Below, piece after piece: positions 22,738 through 33,567 of a stretch of DNA of 64,000 nt; positions within the stretch are counted from its first letter, which is position 1, and each line of letters opens with the position of its first letter. The notes under the pieces are model-generated. The model was not told the DNA's origin. It ran no database searches and saw only the letters and a list, made by a program, of their open reading frames with translations. The DNA is from Phytophthora quininea (Eukaryota > Oomycota > Peronosporomycetes > Peronosporales > Peronosporaceae): NCBI GenBank assembly GCA_011947345.1, contig JAAVTG010000043.1, positions 1-64,000 on the forward strand, in the 5' to 3' direction. Position numbers and translations under genes: made by a program.

Positions 22738-24865
22738 CCGCATAATCGTAGTCCTAACGGCACGCCCATATCGGGGTAGAAAAAGATGGCTGCTCTTTTT
22801 GTGCAACTGCTAACTTTTAGCCCACCAATTGCTCCATTTTACAAGACCTGTCCAGGCGGAGTAAGACGACGCCGCGGCCCACATCAAGACGGCGGAGTCG
22901 ACAGAGCAGGACGACGGTGGGTGCTGGAGGACGCCATGGCTGGCGTGGGAGTGTTGCTGCACGACACCATGTTAGCGCGGATAGCCACGACGAGCGTGGC
23001 AGCTAAGTTGCCGTCACCAGCAGTGATGCTGGCAGTGCGAACATGGTACGTAATGTAGCGTGTCAAGTTCAATATTTGCGTGCAAGTAATGAATGTGTAT
23101 TTGTTGGTGTATCCTGCTCAGTACCTATTAGGTCTTCTAGATCCGCCATGCACTTGTCAATGCCATCACCCGAATCGATCTCATCATCAGCAACACACAG
23201 ATTTTCGAAGTCAGTCACTGTCGCTTCAAGATCGACTGCAGACACATCATCTTCCGATATTGTTAGTTGATCAGTGGTCAGGCCGACTTTCGCAAAGCCA
23301 CTAATGATAGTCTCAGTCGAAAGATCAGCCCAAGAAGCCATGATCCATTGCGTGAGCTCGGGTCGACGAGGTGGATCTAACTTAAACGGAGTTCAACGAA
23401 ATTCGAGCGCAACTCGGCAATTTTTCAGCTGCTTCGTTTTGTGTCAGACCTTCGTGTGCTTTTGAACAGCTTCATCAAAAGAGGCGCGTCTGCGGCGACG
23501 TGCAGGTTCATCAGCAGAATAACAGGAAAGTTGTCGTTGAAGTTCAGCAACCCACTGACCGCGAAGGCGAGTTTTAAAGGGCTGATTCCACGCTATGTCT
23601 GCCGGTTGGCAGACATACGTGTACTTAGGCGGCACCTTAAGGAGTAGAACATTGATACTACTAGCATACTCGCAAACGTCACTGGTCCAATGACCTGAAA
23701 AATCGTCCCAGAGCAGCAAAATCTTTTCCTCCATGTTGTCGCGAACACCAAAGTGGTGTTTGAGGAAAATTATCGAAAGCTTAGAATTCCACCACGCTTT
23801 AGCATTACCATAAATCTGACAGTCGTAGTTCTGATGCAAATTTTCAATCTCACGCCAGATGAATTCGCCAAAACCATTTCGTAAGCTGTTGTTTTCAGCT
23901 TGTTTTTCCGCATGCGTGGCTGGACCACTTTTAAAAACATTGAATGGTTCGTATTTATTTCCCTCAGAGTCGCCAAGCAGCATGACGGTAGCTCCTCTTT
24001 ATCTCTGTTGCCACACCGGATCCAGACAGTCTTGGCGCCACTAGAGTTGATGGTATGCTTTGGCACATATTCAAAAAGACAGCTAAAAGCATTGTCAGAT
24101 TTTAAACACTGTAGATACGCAATAAATTCTTACCGGTTTGATCTGCATTGTACACACGACTGCAGCTGTTCTCAATCATTGTATTTAAAACGAATTGCCG
24201 GAATTTTTGAGCTTGCTCGCTCGCATCTTCGGGTGTTGTTTGCCCTTGGCGAGCTCGAGCACGCAGTGAAAATTTGTGGCGGTATAGAAATAAATTAAAC
24301 CATGTTGGAGGGGCTGCAAATTGCTCTGGAGAAAGACCTTGTTCTAGAGCTACCTCTTGCGCTCTCATCACTAGCATCATGCGCAAAACTGGCGCACCGT
24401 CCATTCGAATAGAATTAATCCATAGCACCAACTCTTGTTCTGACGCCTTGTTTAATACGGTTCCTTCTCCTAGCTCTCGCAGGTTGCGGTGGCTGCCACG
24501 ACCAGACGAGCAAGCAGAACGAATTGTTTCTTCAGCCCTCTCCCATGATTTCACTAGCTTACGTTTTTTCGCTGCTTGTCGGGTGGCAATCCACCGTAAA
24601 AATGCTGTACAGCCTCGTCGAAGCCATGCTTACGGATGTAGTCGAGGACATTTTTCTTGTGCAGGTAGGTTGTAGAGATCCTTATGCCCTTCGGTGCTTT
24701 CTTCCCGTCACCGTTGATGCAGGGCCGCACCATCCTTTCAACGAAATCGGCCTATGACATTACATTTTAGAGCTAGTATAGGCTAAGGGGCTTTATATCA
24801 CTCCTGATTGGTCAAATAGGCTGTGCCATTAGGACTAAATTGCCGTTAGGACTACGATTATGCGG
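22738..24865. mobile_element. Pogo-like (Tc1/mariner superfamily) DNA transposon, 2128 bp
   Basis: Perfect 25-bp terminal inverted repeats lie at 22738-22762 (beginning CCGCATAATCGTAGTCCTAA) and 24841-24865. Each is flanked by TA (22736-22737 and 24866-24867), the target duplication expected for this superfamily. A subterminal partial copy of the repeat (TGCCATTAGGACTA, near 24823) precedes the right end. The transposase reads on the minus strand. Perfect repeats argue for a fairly recent insertion. Confidence 0.93.
23069..24757 (-). pseudogene. Pogo/Tigger-type transposase (CENP-B-like N-terminus plus DDE domain), frame-broken
   Basis: Order from the N-terminus: a helix-turn-helix start near 24700-24600 (TYLHKKNVLDYIRKHGF), then a CENP-B-type DNA-binding region at 24554-24102 (SWERAEETIRSACSSG ... 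FLYRHKFSLRARARQG). The DDE domain follows, with the first acid in YNADQTGKN (24102 region), the second in LLWDDFSGHW and the third in QPADIAWNQPFKTRLRG. The tail at 23341-23069 (MASWADLSTETIISGF) fits the family. One-base frame breaks near 24560, 24090, 23800 and 23445 separate the blocks. Because all catalytic residues and both terminal repeats are kept, the breaks could be sequencing errors and the element may be active. Confidence 0.85.
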
Positions 24866-24867
24866 TA

Positions 24868-25098
24868 TTATAGGTTGTACTAGTATGGCAGCATCCGGCG
24901 ATACCTCGCTCCGGTTGCTAAAGGGGCATTGCTGAACAGTATATTCCAAAGTGTAGTTCAGCATCGCCCCCCGACAGGCATATCAATTTGAAAAGGGTTC
25001 AAGCGGCCTTTCAGTTCGCTCATCACATCCCCTCGCCTCAAGCAAAGGACGCGATTTCCCCAAGACAAACGCGCAGACGTTAGGACACTGGAGCAGCC
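24868..25098. other. Intergenic stretch with a 15-bp stem-loop
   Basis: No gene is visible. A hairpin is formed by 24923-24937 and 24956-24970 (GGGGCATTGCTGAAC paired with GTTCAGCATCGCCCC, two mismatches, 18-base loop). Confidence 0.5.
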
Positions 25099-26129
25099 AT
25101 GCCAAGTGCGGCTATGAGTGTACGTTAAACAGTTGCGCTCTCAACTGACTGCTGTGTACGTGTGTTTTGACTTGGTTATCAGCAGAGCGATCCCCTCAGG
25201 CAGCATTGGCAGTGAAAGAGGACGAGACGACACACTCTATGTGTGAGAAGCACAAAACGTATCCGGTCGCGAAGCTTCGAGCGCGGCGAGCAAAGCAAAC
25301 GTCGAGATCTCTCGCTCCCCTCCAATGTTAATACCCTGGAGGGTGCACGAAAGAAAGATCGATTAAGTTGAACGGAGAACGTCATTGGTTGTGTGAGGAC
25401 CACCGAGACCGCCAAAACGCGTTGGCACGAGAGCGTTATCGGCGTGCAGCACCAAAGAATGGCAACAGCAACGTCGAGCAAGAGGCGTTATCTTCTACTC
25501 CTATCAAGGGCGTCAATGTGGCTAGCACCTTGTCGTGCGATGGCAAAGCGGCTGACAACACGAAAACGAGTTCGAAACAGAAGAAGAGAAGCGTGGTGCA
25601 GAAGGAAATACACCAGGTGTATCAAGCAAGAGACTTCGCCTGTCCAGTGTCCATCCCCAGTGGATGTGCCACGCGTTGGAAACCAAGCAATCCTGGCACC
25701 TATGACTTCCGCACGACGCCACGCTGTGAACGTGGCTGACACTGCCCAGAGAAATACCGATGAAGAGAAGCCTGTTACCACGGAGTCGCGATCGACCAAT
25801 ATTTCTCCTTCAACTGTCTACATGCTGATTCCTGTGGCTGTTGGTGGAACGGAGCAGCACCAATTTCGTAGCGTGCTTGGAGTGTGTCAGGGCCAGCCTG
25901 TCGTACCACCAGAGATCCGCAGTATCTCCACTTTGTTATCGCGTATTGACGTGGCAGCGGAACCCCGAGGGCGACGCCGCGCACACAAAATCACGGCTTG
26001 CCCGATGAAACTCGCTGTGATCTGACTGAATCAGAGCGCTTGCAAACGTTGCAACGAATGGCTCAAGATCCCCGGTTCATGAGTATTTGCACGGAAATCT
26101 GGAAATTGCACGAGGCCACGGCGGGTTAG
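25099..26129 (+). pseudogene. Oomycete Cys/His-rich protein gene, broken
   Basis: After a possible intron ending near 25185, the reading CEKHKTYPVAKLRARRAKQ is followed by LAPLQC, an in-frame TAA (25339-25341), then GGCTKERSIKLNGERHWLC and EDHRDRQNALARERYRR. The motif C-x(n)-GCT-x2-R-x4-NG-x2-H-x-LC-x2-HR is one I associate with repeated oomycete proteins of unknown, probably nuclear, function. A low-complexity middle is followed, after a frame change near 26000, by a tail DPRFMSICTEIWKLHEATAG ending at 26129. The in-frame stop and frame change make it a pseudogene or an error-laden gene. Confidence 0.45.
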
Positions 26130-26477
26130 ATTCGATCTGCGAATTCCTTTGCGCTTTGGAGACCAATAAACATTCGTTTTAGCCGCGTTGGTAGAGTTCG
26201 TTTAATCTTGACAGGGTTACTCTGCTGCCCCTTGATTGTGTGTATTTGAAGCATCCCTGTCGTGTATGTACGTTGCAGTTAGTGCAAGTGATCGTGATGC
26301 AGTTATTTCTTTGCTAAGACATACCTTGTTGATGTGCCTCGGTAGCCCAGTACCACATGCTAGCAGCAAATGTGGTAGCTTCAGGCGCATGACGCGGCGA
26401 AATGGCGGAGGTTCACCAAACTTATCGAGGAGCCATCCCGGCGTTGTGAGATCGCGCAGCTTCTTTCATCTTGGTGA
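26130..26477. other. Gap between broken gene and Helitron, no gene seen
   Basis: I looked for a Helitron 3' end (CTRR preceded by a hairpin on the minus strand) and could not define one. Nothing else is evident. Confidence 0.5.
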
Positions 26478-28133
26478 CTAATAGTAACGCTTCAGCTTCT
26501 GTTTTTTTACTGCTGCCAAAACGCGTGCATCCTCGCGTTGGAATGCTAAAGCTTGCTGCGGTGTTGCTGTTAACTTATCCAAGATGAGCCTCTGCGTGAT
26601 TACTATCGAATCGCGGGTTCGTATGCGAGATAGCGCAACGTACGCGAAGGCAACATTCGGAATAGAATTTGAAATGAACACTATGTAGTTGCACGTCAAG
26701 CCCTGCACTTTGTGAACTGTCAACGCGTAAGCCAACCGGAGAGGTATTCCTCTTCGTACTACTCGCACATCGCTTGACGTTTTACCCCAAGATACCTCTT
26801 TCGGTATGATAGGCACAATATTTGGGACGCCATCCAGCAGAGAGGGCCCTAAGTACGTGTCGGTGATCTGAATCAAAACAATGGGCAGTTCACTGCCTTG
26901 GGTAAACAGAAAGTCGTATATTATAGCATTGGTCCCATTGCACAAGCCCGCCATCTGCGCCATATTAAATGAAAGCGTCACAGGGGCACCTACACTGAGT
27001 TTGACATTACTGGCCACTACACGATCGTGATCTGGGTTAGGAAGTAATGCTTCTTTTAACAGAGCATTTACTGTTCCCGCAGGAATGTCCCTTTTAGCTG
27101 TCAGTCGTTTCTGCTGAACGAAGTGTTGCGATTTAATGTGAACAATTGGGGAATTTGATGCTCGAACTCTCTTATCATTTGCAGCGTCTACATCGACATT
27201 TTTGTAGGCAATATGTTTAGCTTGGGCGATCCATTCTGGCTGATCTATCTCTTGCAAGCACCTCGAGTTAAAAAGCGCAATGTCAGCTGCTGTTGGAGCT
27301 CTTTTGCGCAATCTACTTAATGCCTCAAACCATTCCGGGTCTTCCTTACCTCGATTTTGGCTAGTGAGGGTACAAACGCGCTCGATACCTTTCCAGATCT
27401 CTCTCCCTCTACGCTGTACACCATTTGCGATTTTCGATATCGGAGTCGACAAAGCACTAGGCAGAACGGGATCCAACTGAGCTGCATCTCCGGTAAAGTA
27501 CACATCTCGCCCTCCGAACAGCTCGTTCGAGTGATCAGGCCATATCTCACGCATCCTTTGATCAATCCAATACAGCATTCCGCATGATATCATGCTAAAC
27601 TCATCTATTATAACAAGATGGACATCTTTGTACTCCTGTTGCATCTGTTTTAATCTTGTAGGACCCGATTTTGATTCTAGTATAGATTTATAAGGTACGG
27701 AAAATGCGTTTCGCGAGAAAGAGGTAAATGCCAAAGCTGAGCAAAGTGTCTTACCCTTTATATTGAAAGCTGCGGTTCCTTGATGAGCTAGCAGAAGGAC
27801 ACGTTTAGACTTTCTTCTCGTAGCTTTATGCTCGCCAAAAACGGCATGAACGTCTTTCACGATATGTTTGATTAGCCAGCTTTTCCCGGACCCACCCTCG
27901 CCATTTATAATAAGATGAAGAGGTTTACAGTGTGTAAGATCTAGCGAGCTTTTGAACCTCTCTCTCGATTGCTGCATTGCAAGTGCGAAAGGTATCCATT
28001 GTGACTCCGCCATTATCTCGGATTCGTTCGAGTCATCATCCTCTCTAGATATTGGATATCGATAGTGGGAAGAACTGGTGTCAGCATTACTTAGCTCACG
28101 GTTTAGCTTACGGATCTCTTTACTTGCATCCAA
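26478..28133 (-). CDS. Helitron Pif1-like helicase domain
   Basis: A 551-residue segment with superfamily 1 helicase motifs: Walker A GEGGSGKSWLIKHI, Walker B LVIIDEFSMIS, motif III-like TGDAAQLDPVLPSAL, and the late motifs ALTVHKVQGLT and AYVALSRIRTRDS. In Helitrons this domain unwinds DNA during rolling-circle transposition. The reading frame is open to the stop at 26478. It is separated from the Rep part by a frame change near 28140, so in an active element it would be the C-terminal half of one protein. Confidence 0.88.
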   Translation of the reverse strand: MDASKEIRKLNRELSNADTSSSHYRYPISREDDDSNESEIMAESQWIPFALAMQQSRERFKSSLDLTHCKPLHLIINGEGGSGKSWLIKHIVKDVHAVFGEHKATRRKSKRVLLLAHQGTAAFNIKGKTLCSALAFTSFSRNAFSVPYKSILESKSGPTRLKQMQQEYKDVHLVIIDEFSMISCGMLYWIDQRMREIWPDHSNELFGGRDVYFTGDAAQLDPVLPSALSTPISKIANGVQRRGREIWKGIERVCTLTSQNRGKEDPEWFEALSRLRKRAPTAADIALFNSRCLQEIDQPEWIAQAKHIAYKNVDVDAANDKRVRASNSPIVHIKSQHFVQQKRLTAKRDIPAGTVNALLKEALLPNPDHDRVVASNVKLSVGAPVTLSFNMAQMAGLCNGTNAIIYDFLFTQGSELPIVLIQITDTYLGPSLLDGVPNIVPIIPKEVSWGKTSSDVRVVRRGIPLRLAYALTVHKVQGLTCNYIVFISNSIPNVAFAYVALSRIRTRDSIVITQRLILDKLTATPQQALAFQREDARVLAAVKKQKLKRYY

Positions 28134-28153
28134 CCAAGGCTTTAAGCATCCTT

Positions 28154-29880
28154 TTAAAAGTTACTTGCCTTTTCAACTACCTCCGGCGAGTAGTCATGCT
28201 TTGGTTTCCACTCCGTACTACCGTTAATACTATGAGAACACGCGCTATTTGCTTCCACGTCGGGTTCTTCTTGTGGCTCGCTGTTAGTAGAATTACTGAC
28301 AAATACGTACTCAGAAGAAGGTAGGGAAGTAAGGCAGCAAGATTCTCGTGAATTTTTCAAAAGGTCTAGCTTATGTTGGCGAGCAATCTTTGCGTTAGAT
28401 TCTTCTAGGAGTTCGTTATCGAGCTGTGATTCCTGCGCGTTTAAAAACGCCTCAATACATTCTTCATCAGTGTGAGGAAGGTCGTCTAACGTTCGCCAGG
28501 GTACGTAAAAGAAAATTTCTGAGAAGCAGAAACTCGGGTTGGAGACGTCGGGCTTCATCCAGGGTGACTTTTGAACGACAGCCTGCTTACTTCGATGTTT
28601 AATCCAGCCTTCTCCATCTAGGCGCTTCCAAGTCTTTGTTGCGGCTTTCGTTCTTCCTGCAGAATCACATAGTTCAAATTGCTCAACAAAAGACGCAAAA
28701 CTCATCTCATCAAACATTTCGTTGGTAGGCCGATTCATGTAAGCCCTCTCAATGGGTTCAATCCGGAGTGTTGCCGTACAACCACAATCGGCCAATGCAG
28801 CAAGTTCACGAACATTGTGAGGTTCAACTCTGTAGTATCGTTCATTGTGGCGCAAGGACTTTACTTTCACTATAGGCCGTGACTTGCTATGCATTGGAAG
28901 ACTTCGGAGAAGAATGTATATTGCTTCTGGCGCTCCCACCTCTCGAACAGACAGTGTTGCGTTAGCGACACGCTTTAAAATGGAGTGGTAAGCTAGATTT
29001 GGGTCGCACCGTTGAATTGCTTTGGAAATAATGCGCCTAAATTTTAATGTATCGGGTTCCGCCTTGCTCACGTAGGCTCCAGCGTACTCAGCAGCGCCGT
29101 AGGAATTTCCAATTAGCTGTAAGTCCATATTGGCACGCCAGCACGACAACAAATGTGGTGAGTAATTATTTATCGTAGAGACTGATCGCTTCAGCAGAAC
29201 CTTCATTAAGGGTGTTCCGTCTGAAGCAAAGCTTGTATCTATTTTGGTTGTTGTTTGCAGCTCTTTTGGGTACCCAAAACGACAGGCAGACCCCTTCTTC
29301 CGGCAGGAAGAATTTGCATTGCAGATATGTTGTTGGACTCGATTTACCAGACGCGACAAATCGCATTGCCATTCACTGCTCTCTACTGATGGTGGCCTTC
29401 TGGCCAGTATATCGACGTCGCCAACGCGGTCAGCAACACAGATTGAGCACTGACACGCTTCTAGATCACTCAGCGTTTTAGACAGCACTGATATCCTCTG
29501 ATCAACAAATTTGGCGAGCTCTTCTCGGCCTTCCTCAGTCTCAGAGAGTTTGATCACATCTGGGGCGTCTCGAATCCAAATCAGACAATGTATGTGCGGC
29601 GACCCGCGTTGCTGAAACTCAACGCGCCAGAAATGGTCAATTATCTCTCCTAGAGGTTTCGATTTTCCGCACAATACGTTCTCAAAAAACGCTTTAAAGC
29701 GACGATGAAAGTGTCTGGCACTAATGTCTGGATTCTCGTTCAGATATCGCCTTCTGTCGCTATATGATAGTTGACAGCATTCTTCTAGCGTTAAAGATGG
29801 ATTACAGGCCCTCACGAAATCTGGCCAAATCGTATCGGCGGCACTGAGAGTAAAAAAACGTTGGCCACCTCGTAGGAAGG
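28154..29880 (-). CDS. Helitron Rep (HUH endonuclease) domain
   Basis: The frame includes FFTLSAADTIWPDF near 29840, a hallmark of Helitron proteins, then VEFQQRGSPHIHCLIWIRD, which contains the HUH metal-binding pair, and the Tyr-containing helix AAEYAGAYVSKAEPD that acts as the nicking nucleophile region. It is open down to 28154. Upstream, a one-base break near 29888 separates it from ARDDLMSMI of the preceding block. Confidence 0.85.
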
Positions 29881-29947
29881 GAACGGTTTCCTATCATGGA
29901 CATTAAATCATCACGAGCGTTCGACCAATAAAGACCACTACCTCTGA

Positions 29948-31300
29948 CTACGCGAAAAAAGGCTTCAGAGAGTCTAATACCTGCATAGCGGCTTTTAATT
30001 CTTCTTTTTCCTGTTCGCGATTGGACGTGCTGCTCTTGTCAGACCCAAAATCCCCGCTAGCTGTTTTTATTGCTGTGCTTCGTTGATCCGAAATGCGTAC
30101 TCTTCGGATTAGGCCGTCTATCTGTCGGCGCTGAATGAGATTCATGCAGAAGAACTTGAAGTTGCCGTGGATTATAAATCTCCTGTCATGCCACTTCATT
30201 AAGTGAGAGCAGTATTCGGTCAAGCTGTACTCATGCATTCTGCGCTCGCTTTCATTAAACGGGTTGAGGCCCCCATGACCGTCTGGGAATAGCGTAGGGA
30301 AACAATTTTGCATTAAGGTATTAGTTTCATACTCGTTTATCGGATCTGCATTACGGTGAAGCTCGCCAATTGAGGAATTTGCGTTTGCTCCTATACCAAC
30401 AACCCCCATCATACGTTCTAACTCACTTGTCTTATCACCTTGATTCCCTTCAAGCTCATACGACTCTGTCATGCTTTCCATTATATCTCGCTCGCAGCAT
30501 TCGTCTTCTGTGCCGTGTACAATTCCCACTTCCGCTGAGATCTGAGATTTACCATCGCTATTCCCAGCACAGTGACTTTCAGCAGAACAGGTGTCGGCTG
30601 TTATCTCGCAGCTCGGCGATTGCGCTAATGAATCCGTATCGTCGTAGCTTTGCAATGGCGTGATAGAGCCCGCCGTAATTTGTGTAGCAATATGACCTGT
30701 TGCCCTACCTGCTAATTCATCAGCTTCGTTCACCTGAAGACGTTCTCCTTGTAGCTCTCGCACTTCTTCATCGTTTAAAGAGATCGTAGGCACATCACTA
30801 TCAGCGTCAAAGCTTTCTAACTCTCGAAGGTTGTCTTCGGATATTGTCACGTGAGCGTAGAGCGGGTTATTTAGAATCAACCAACTTAGTGCATCCCGAA
30901 CCAAGTGAGGTCGCACCCTAAAGTATTTTGTCGTCGACGAAGATCTAGAGGCAAGGAATACGACACCACAGTCTTTTAACGGGCGAGGAAGTTCACGAAC
31001 TACCTCACCGGGTTCGTTCCAGTAATTTATAGCATTGCCTTTGGTAAACTCTTGTCCATCTCTATACAGATTTACGCACGTTGTAAAGCAAATTCCGAGC
31101 CCTATGAGCCTTGCTTCTATTCGATTCAGTTGCATGAGAACTTCAGGAACCGCTGCAATACGAAACCCGCTACACCTCGAGAATTTCGGCGTCGTTTTAG
31201 CTCGCAGTGCTCCAATACATCTGCTACAAAGCCAAATGGATGTGGCGATATCGGCACCCCTGTTTACCAGGCCTTCAGCAATTATTTCAACCTCTCCGAG
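29948..31300 (-). CDS. Helitron N-terminal DUF6570-like region
   Basis: The open frame ending at 29948 extends upstream past its first ATG (31135) to about 31290. It includes IWLCSRCIGAL and KTTPKFSRCSGFRI, then IEARLIGLGICFTTCVNL, a pattern that precedes the Rep domain in animal and protist Helitrons. A Cys pair in CGSCGELANAS lies further upstream (near 31380) in another frame. Confidence 0.7.
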   Translation of the reverse strand, partial: LGEVEIIAEGLVNRGADIATSIWLCSRCIGALRAKTTPKFSRCSGFRIAAVPEVLMQLNRIEARLIGLGICFTTCVNLYRDGQEFTKGNAINYWNEPGEVVRELPRPLKDCGVVFLASRSSSTTKYFRVRPHLVRDALSWLILNNPLYAHVTISEDNLRELESFDADSDVPTISLNDEEVRELQGERLQVNEADELAGRATGHIATQITAGSITPLQSYDDTDSLAQSPSCEITADTCSAESHCAGNSDGKSQISAEVGIVHGTEDECCERDIMESMTESYELEGNQGDKTSELERMMGVVGIGANANSSIGELHRNADPINEYETNTLMQNCFPTLFPDGHGGLNPFNESERRMHEYSLTEYCSHLMKWHDRRFIIHGNFKFFCMNLIQRRQIDGLIRRVRISDQRSTAIKTASGDFGSDKSSTSNREQEKEELKAAMQVLDSLKPFFA

Positions 31301-31480
31301 GTCGTTTCGGAGAGGAGCAAAAAGTCAGAATTTGGATCGTATGTTTTTAAGACAGCTTGAGAGGCATTTGCAAGCTCGCCGCAGCTCCCACATATTCGAG
31401 TCAGAGGCTCGTCAATGGAAGCAAAAATGCTGCAAACATCTTTGTTTAGTGAAATACTCGCAAGTTATCAACTAATCAAG

Positions 31481-31945
31481 CTACTTACCTTCTTTATCGG
31501 CTTCAAAGTCGTCTTGTTCACTTGTGTTTAGCCGGCTTTTTCTGCGCTTGATAGTTCGAGGTAGCATCTGCGCAGCAGCATTTCTCTTTCTTGTTTCTGT
31601 CTGACGTGTTATCCTCGCGAGGGCTCGTTCTTGCTCTGCCACTTCGAGCGACGTAGTTGCTTTAGCGCGGCACTCCTCATCTCGGCTTACCACTTGTGTG
31701 GCCAGCGCCTTCAAAGCTCTTCTTGCCGCCTTAACACGACGCTGCTGTTTTTGGCTTTCCCCATACTGCACGCGCTGTCGGCGTAAAAATGTGAAATAAG
31801 CTTGATCGGGGGTCGTGAATGCCTGGCAATCCAACACTTCGGCTGATTCAAACGATGCAACTCTAGTTTCAACTTGAAGTAAAACATCCATGTGTGGATG
31901 TGTGTGGCGCAAAGATCGAAGGGCGGGCAGACAGATAATGAGCAA
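31481..31945 (-). CDS. Helitron N-terminal basic segment
   Basis: About 150 residues rich in Arg, Lys and Gln (YGESQKQQRRVKAARRALKA) and ending in a basic cluster (RTIKRRKSR) that would suit nuclear entry or DNA contact. The position just upstream of the DUF6570-like block suggests it is the first part of the Helitron protein, joined by an intron or a frame break near 31480. The assignment rests on position and composition. Confidence 0.4.
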   Translation of the reverse strand: MLIICLPALRSLRHTHPHMDVLLQVETRVASFESAEVLDCQAFTTPDQAYFTFLRRQRVQYGESQKQQRRVKAARRALKALATQVVSRDEECRAKATTSLEVAEQERALARITRQTETRKRNAAAQMLPRTIKRRKSRLNTSEQDDFEADKEGK

Positions 31946-32076
31946 CTAAAACAGCAAACAATGGTAGGAGCTTTCTCCATAGCTTTCCTGAAGGGAGAGC
32001 ATTGCATTTTGACATGATTGTGGGCGCTACAAACGCGATGTAGGGAAATTCTAAATAAATCCCCTGCAGTTAGCTG

Positions 32077-33260
32077 CTAAGCACAAACATTTCTGTATGT
32101 TATATGAAGTAGAAAATTTGTTAGTTCAACCCAGTTGTTCAGATGATACTCAGTTCTTACCACCTTGGCTTCCTCACCGGCGCTCTCACGGTACTGGAAT
32201 GTGATTTCTTCGCCTTGATCAATGTCACGTGCCGCAAACAATCCGCAACAGGTTTCACCAGCAACTTCCCAACGTTCCATCTTGCAATTTGGTTCGCAGG
32301 AATGGTTAGCGAATCTGGCGGTCCCTCCAACATGGCGTGCATCGATGATCTCCGTCGTAGATACTGCCAAGCCGTAGAATCGCTTAGCGTGGACAGTACC
32401 CTGGAGCTAGGAAGTATGTAATTTCAGACCGTGACAGCGTCAAATAGCACGTTGGAGTACAAACCTTCTTTTCGCGGAGCAAATATTCCGTGGTGGTGAT
32501 GACTTCACCAACATATTGAGCAACTAACTGCTCCTGGCAAATGAATTCATCCGCAAAGAGAGAAATCCCCTTTCCGACCACGTTGCGCAGGCACAATAAC
32601 GCTTGCTGGCCATCTTGCATGCGCTGATTTCCGCAGTGCTCACCAGTAGCACAATGCCCTCGAACACACTCTGTTTTTGACTAAGAATTTGTTACAATCA
32701 CACAAGCCAATTCACTTACGACAAAACAACGTACTGCGCGGTTTAGACAGTCTATGCTGCACGTTTCACTGCATCCCGCCCAACACTCACATTGGCATTG
32801 AGGAATTTCATCCTGTACAGTACAAATAACAGTTTAAATGCTTGTACAGCCGTATAACTAAACAACGTACTTCTTCGAGCTGATGCTTCGGCCTTCCGAC
32901 ATATACATTCTGCTTGACATCGTTATACTCGGCAAATGCCTCAAGAACCGAACGTGATGCATCATCATGCTACAACAAACCACTCTTAAATAGGTAACCA
33001 CGCGGTACACGACGACCAAACAATTGCTCACGCTAACTGGTGTCCACTCTAAACACTGTTCAGCATCTTCTCCTCGGACCAAAAATGGCTCGAGTTTCAG
33101 CTGCTTCTGTATTTTCTTGGCATCGCCTTCCTTCCAGGTGAAAACGAAAGTAGCTCCTACGCAGATCTTTTCCAGTAGGGATGGAACGTCGAAAATCTTT
33201 GCGAAAGCGTTGAGTTACAGCAAATTCAATGATGACGACACGTGGTACACTAACTAAGCT
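32077..33260 (-). CDS. AWS-SET domain histone lysine methyltransferase
   Basis: Exons on the minus strand give an N-terminal region (FVFTWKEGDAKKIQKQ, LEPFLVRGEDAEQC), then a Cys-rich AWS domain near 32800-32690 (CQCECWAGCSETCSIDC), then the SET domain. SET is split by an intron of about 50 bp (near 32415-32465) between EYLLREKK and QGTVHAKRFYG. The core motif RFANHSCEPNC (substrate/AdoMet pocket) and the final EEITFQY are clear. The AWS-SET order is that of the SET2/NSD/ASH1 group, which methylates histone H3 (K36 in most members); which residue is targeted here cannot be told. It ends shortly after SET, and a post-SET Cys cluster was not seen. Confidence 0.8.
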
Positions 33261-33323
33261 TCTCGTTGACGCAGCCGCGAGAGAATCAACGCTCTTCACA
33301 GCAGTAACTACAGCAGAAGTCAT

Positions 33324-33567
33324 CTCCTTTATTTAATGATCTTGAATCACGTTTTGCGCACCTTACAGACAGCAGAAAAACAAACCAGACCTCCAAAGAG
33401 CAACTTTGATTCAAACTTCCTTCCGCTACTTTCTCCTTCTCTTCCTACACATGCATCGTTCAATTATAACCCGTTCTCACTACGGTAAGTGAACACGGCG
33501 TGACCTACTCCTCGTGGCAGCACGCTTGTAACGATATACACACTCTTTGGGGCAACCACCAATCCAG
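33324..33567. other. Short intergenic stretch
   Basis: It separates the divergent ends of the methyltransferase and the next gene. No feature is visible. Confidence 0.5.

Larger units (their letters stand above)
26478..31945 (-). mobile_element. Degenerate autonomous Helitron (RepHel coding region)
   Basis: Four consecutive minus-strand blocks form the typical Helitron RepHel polyprotein: a basic N-terminal part, a DUF6570-like part, the HUH Rep domain and a Pif1-type helicase. The blocks are separated by single frame breaks. Terminal TC and CTRR ends were not found, so the limits given are those of coding sequence only. Confidence 0.85.

Noticed and set aside
26130..26480. Helitron 3' terminus
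   Set aside because: No CTRR preceded by a convincing hairpin could be identified on the minus strand.
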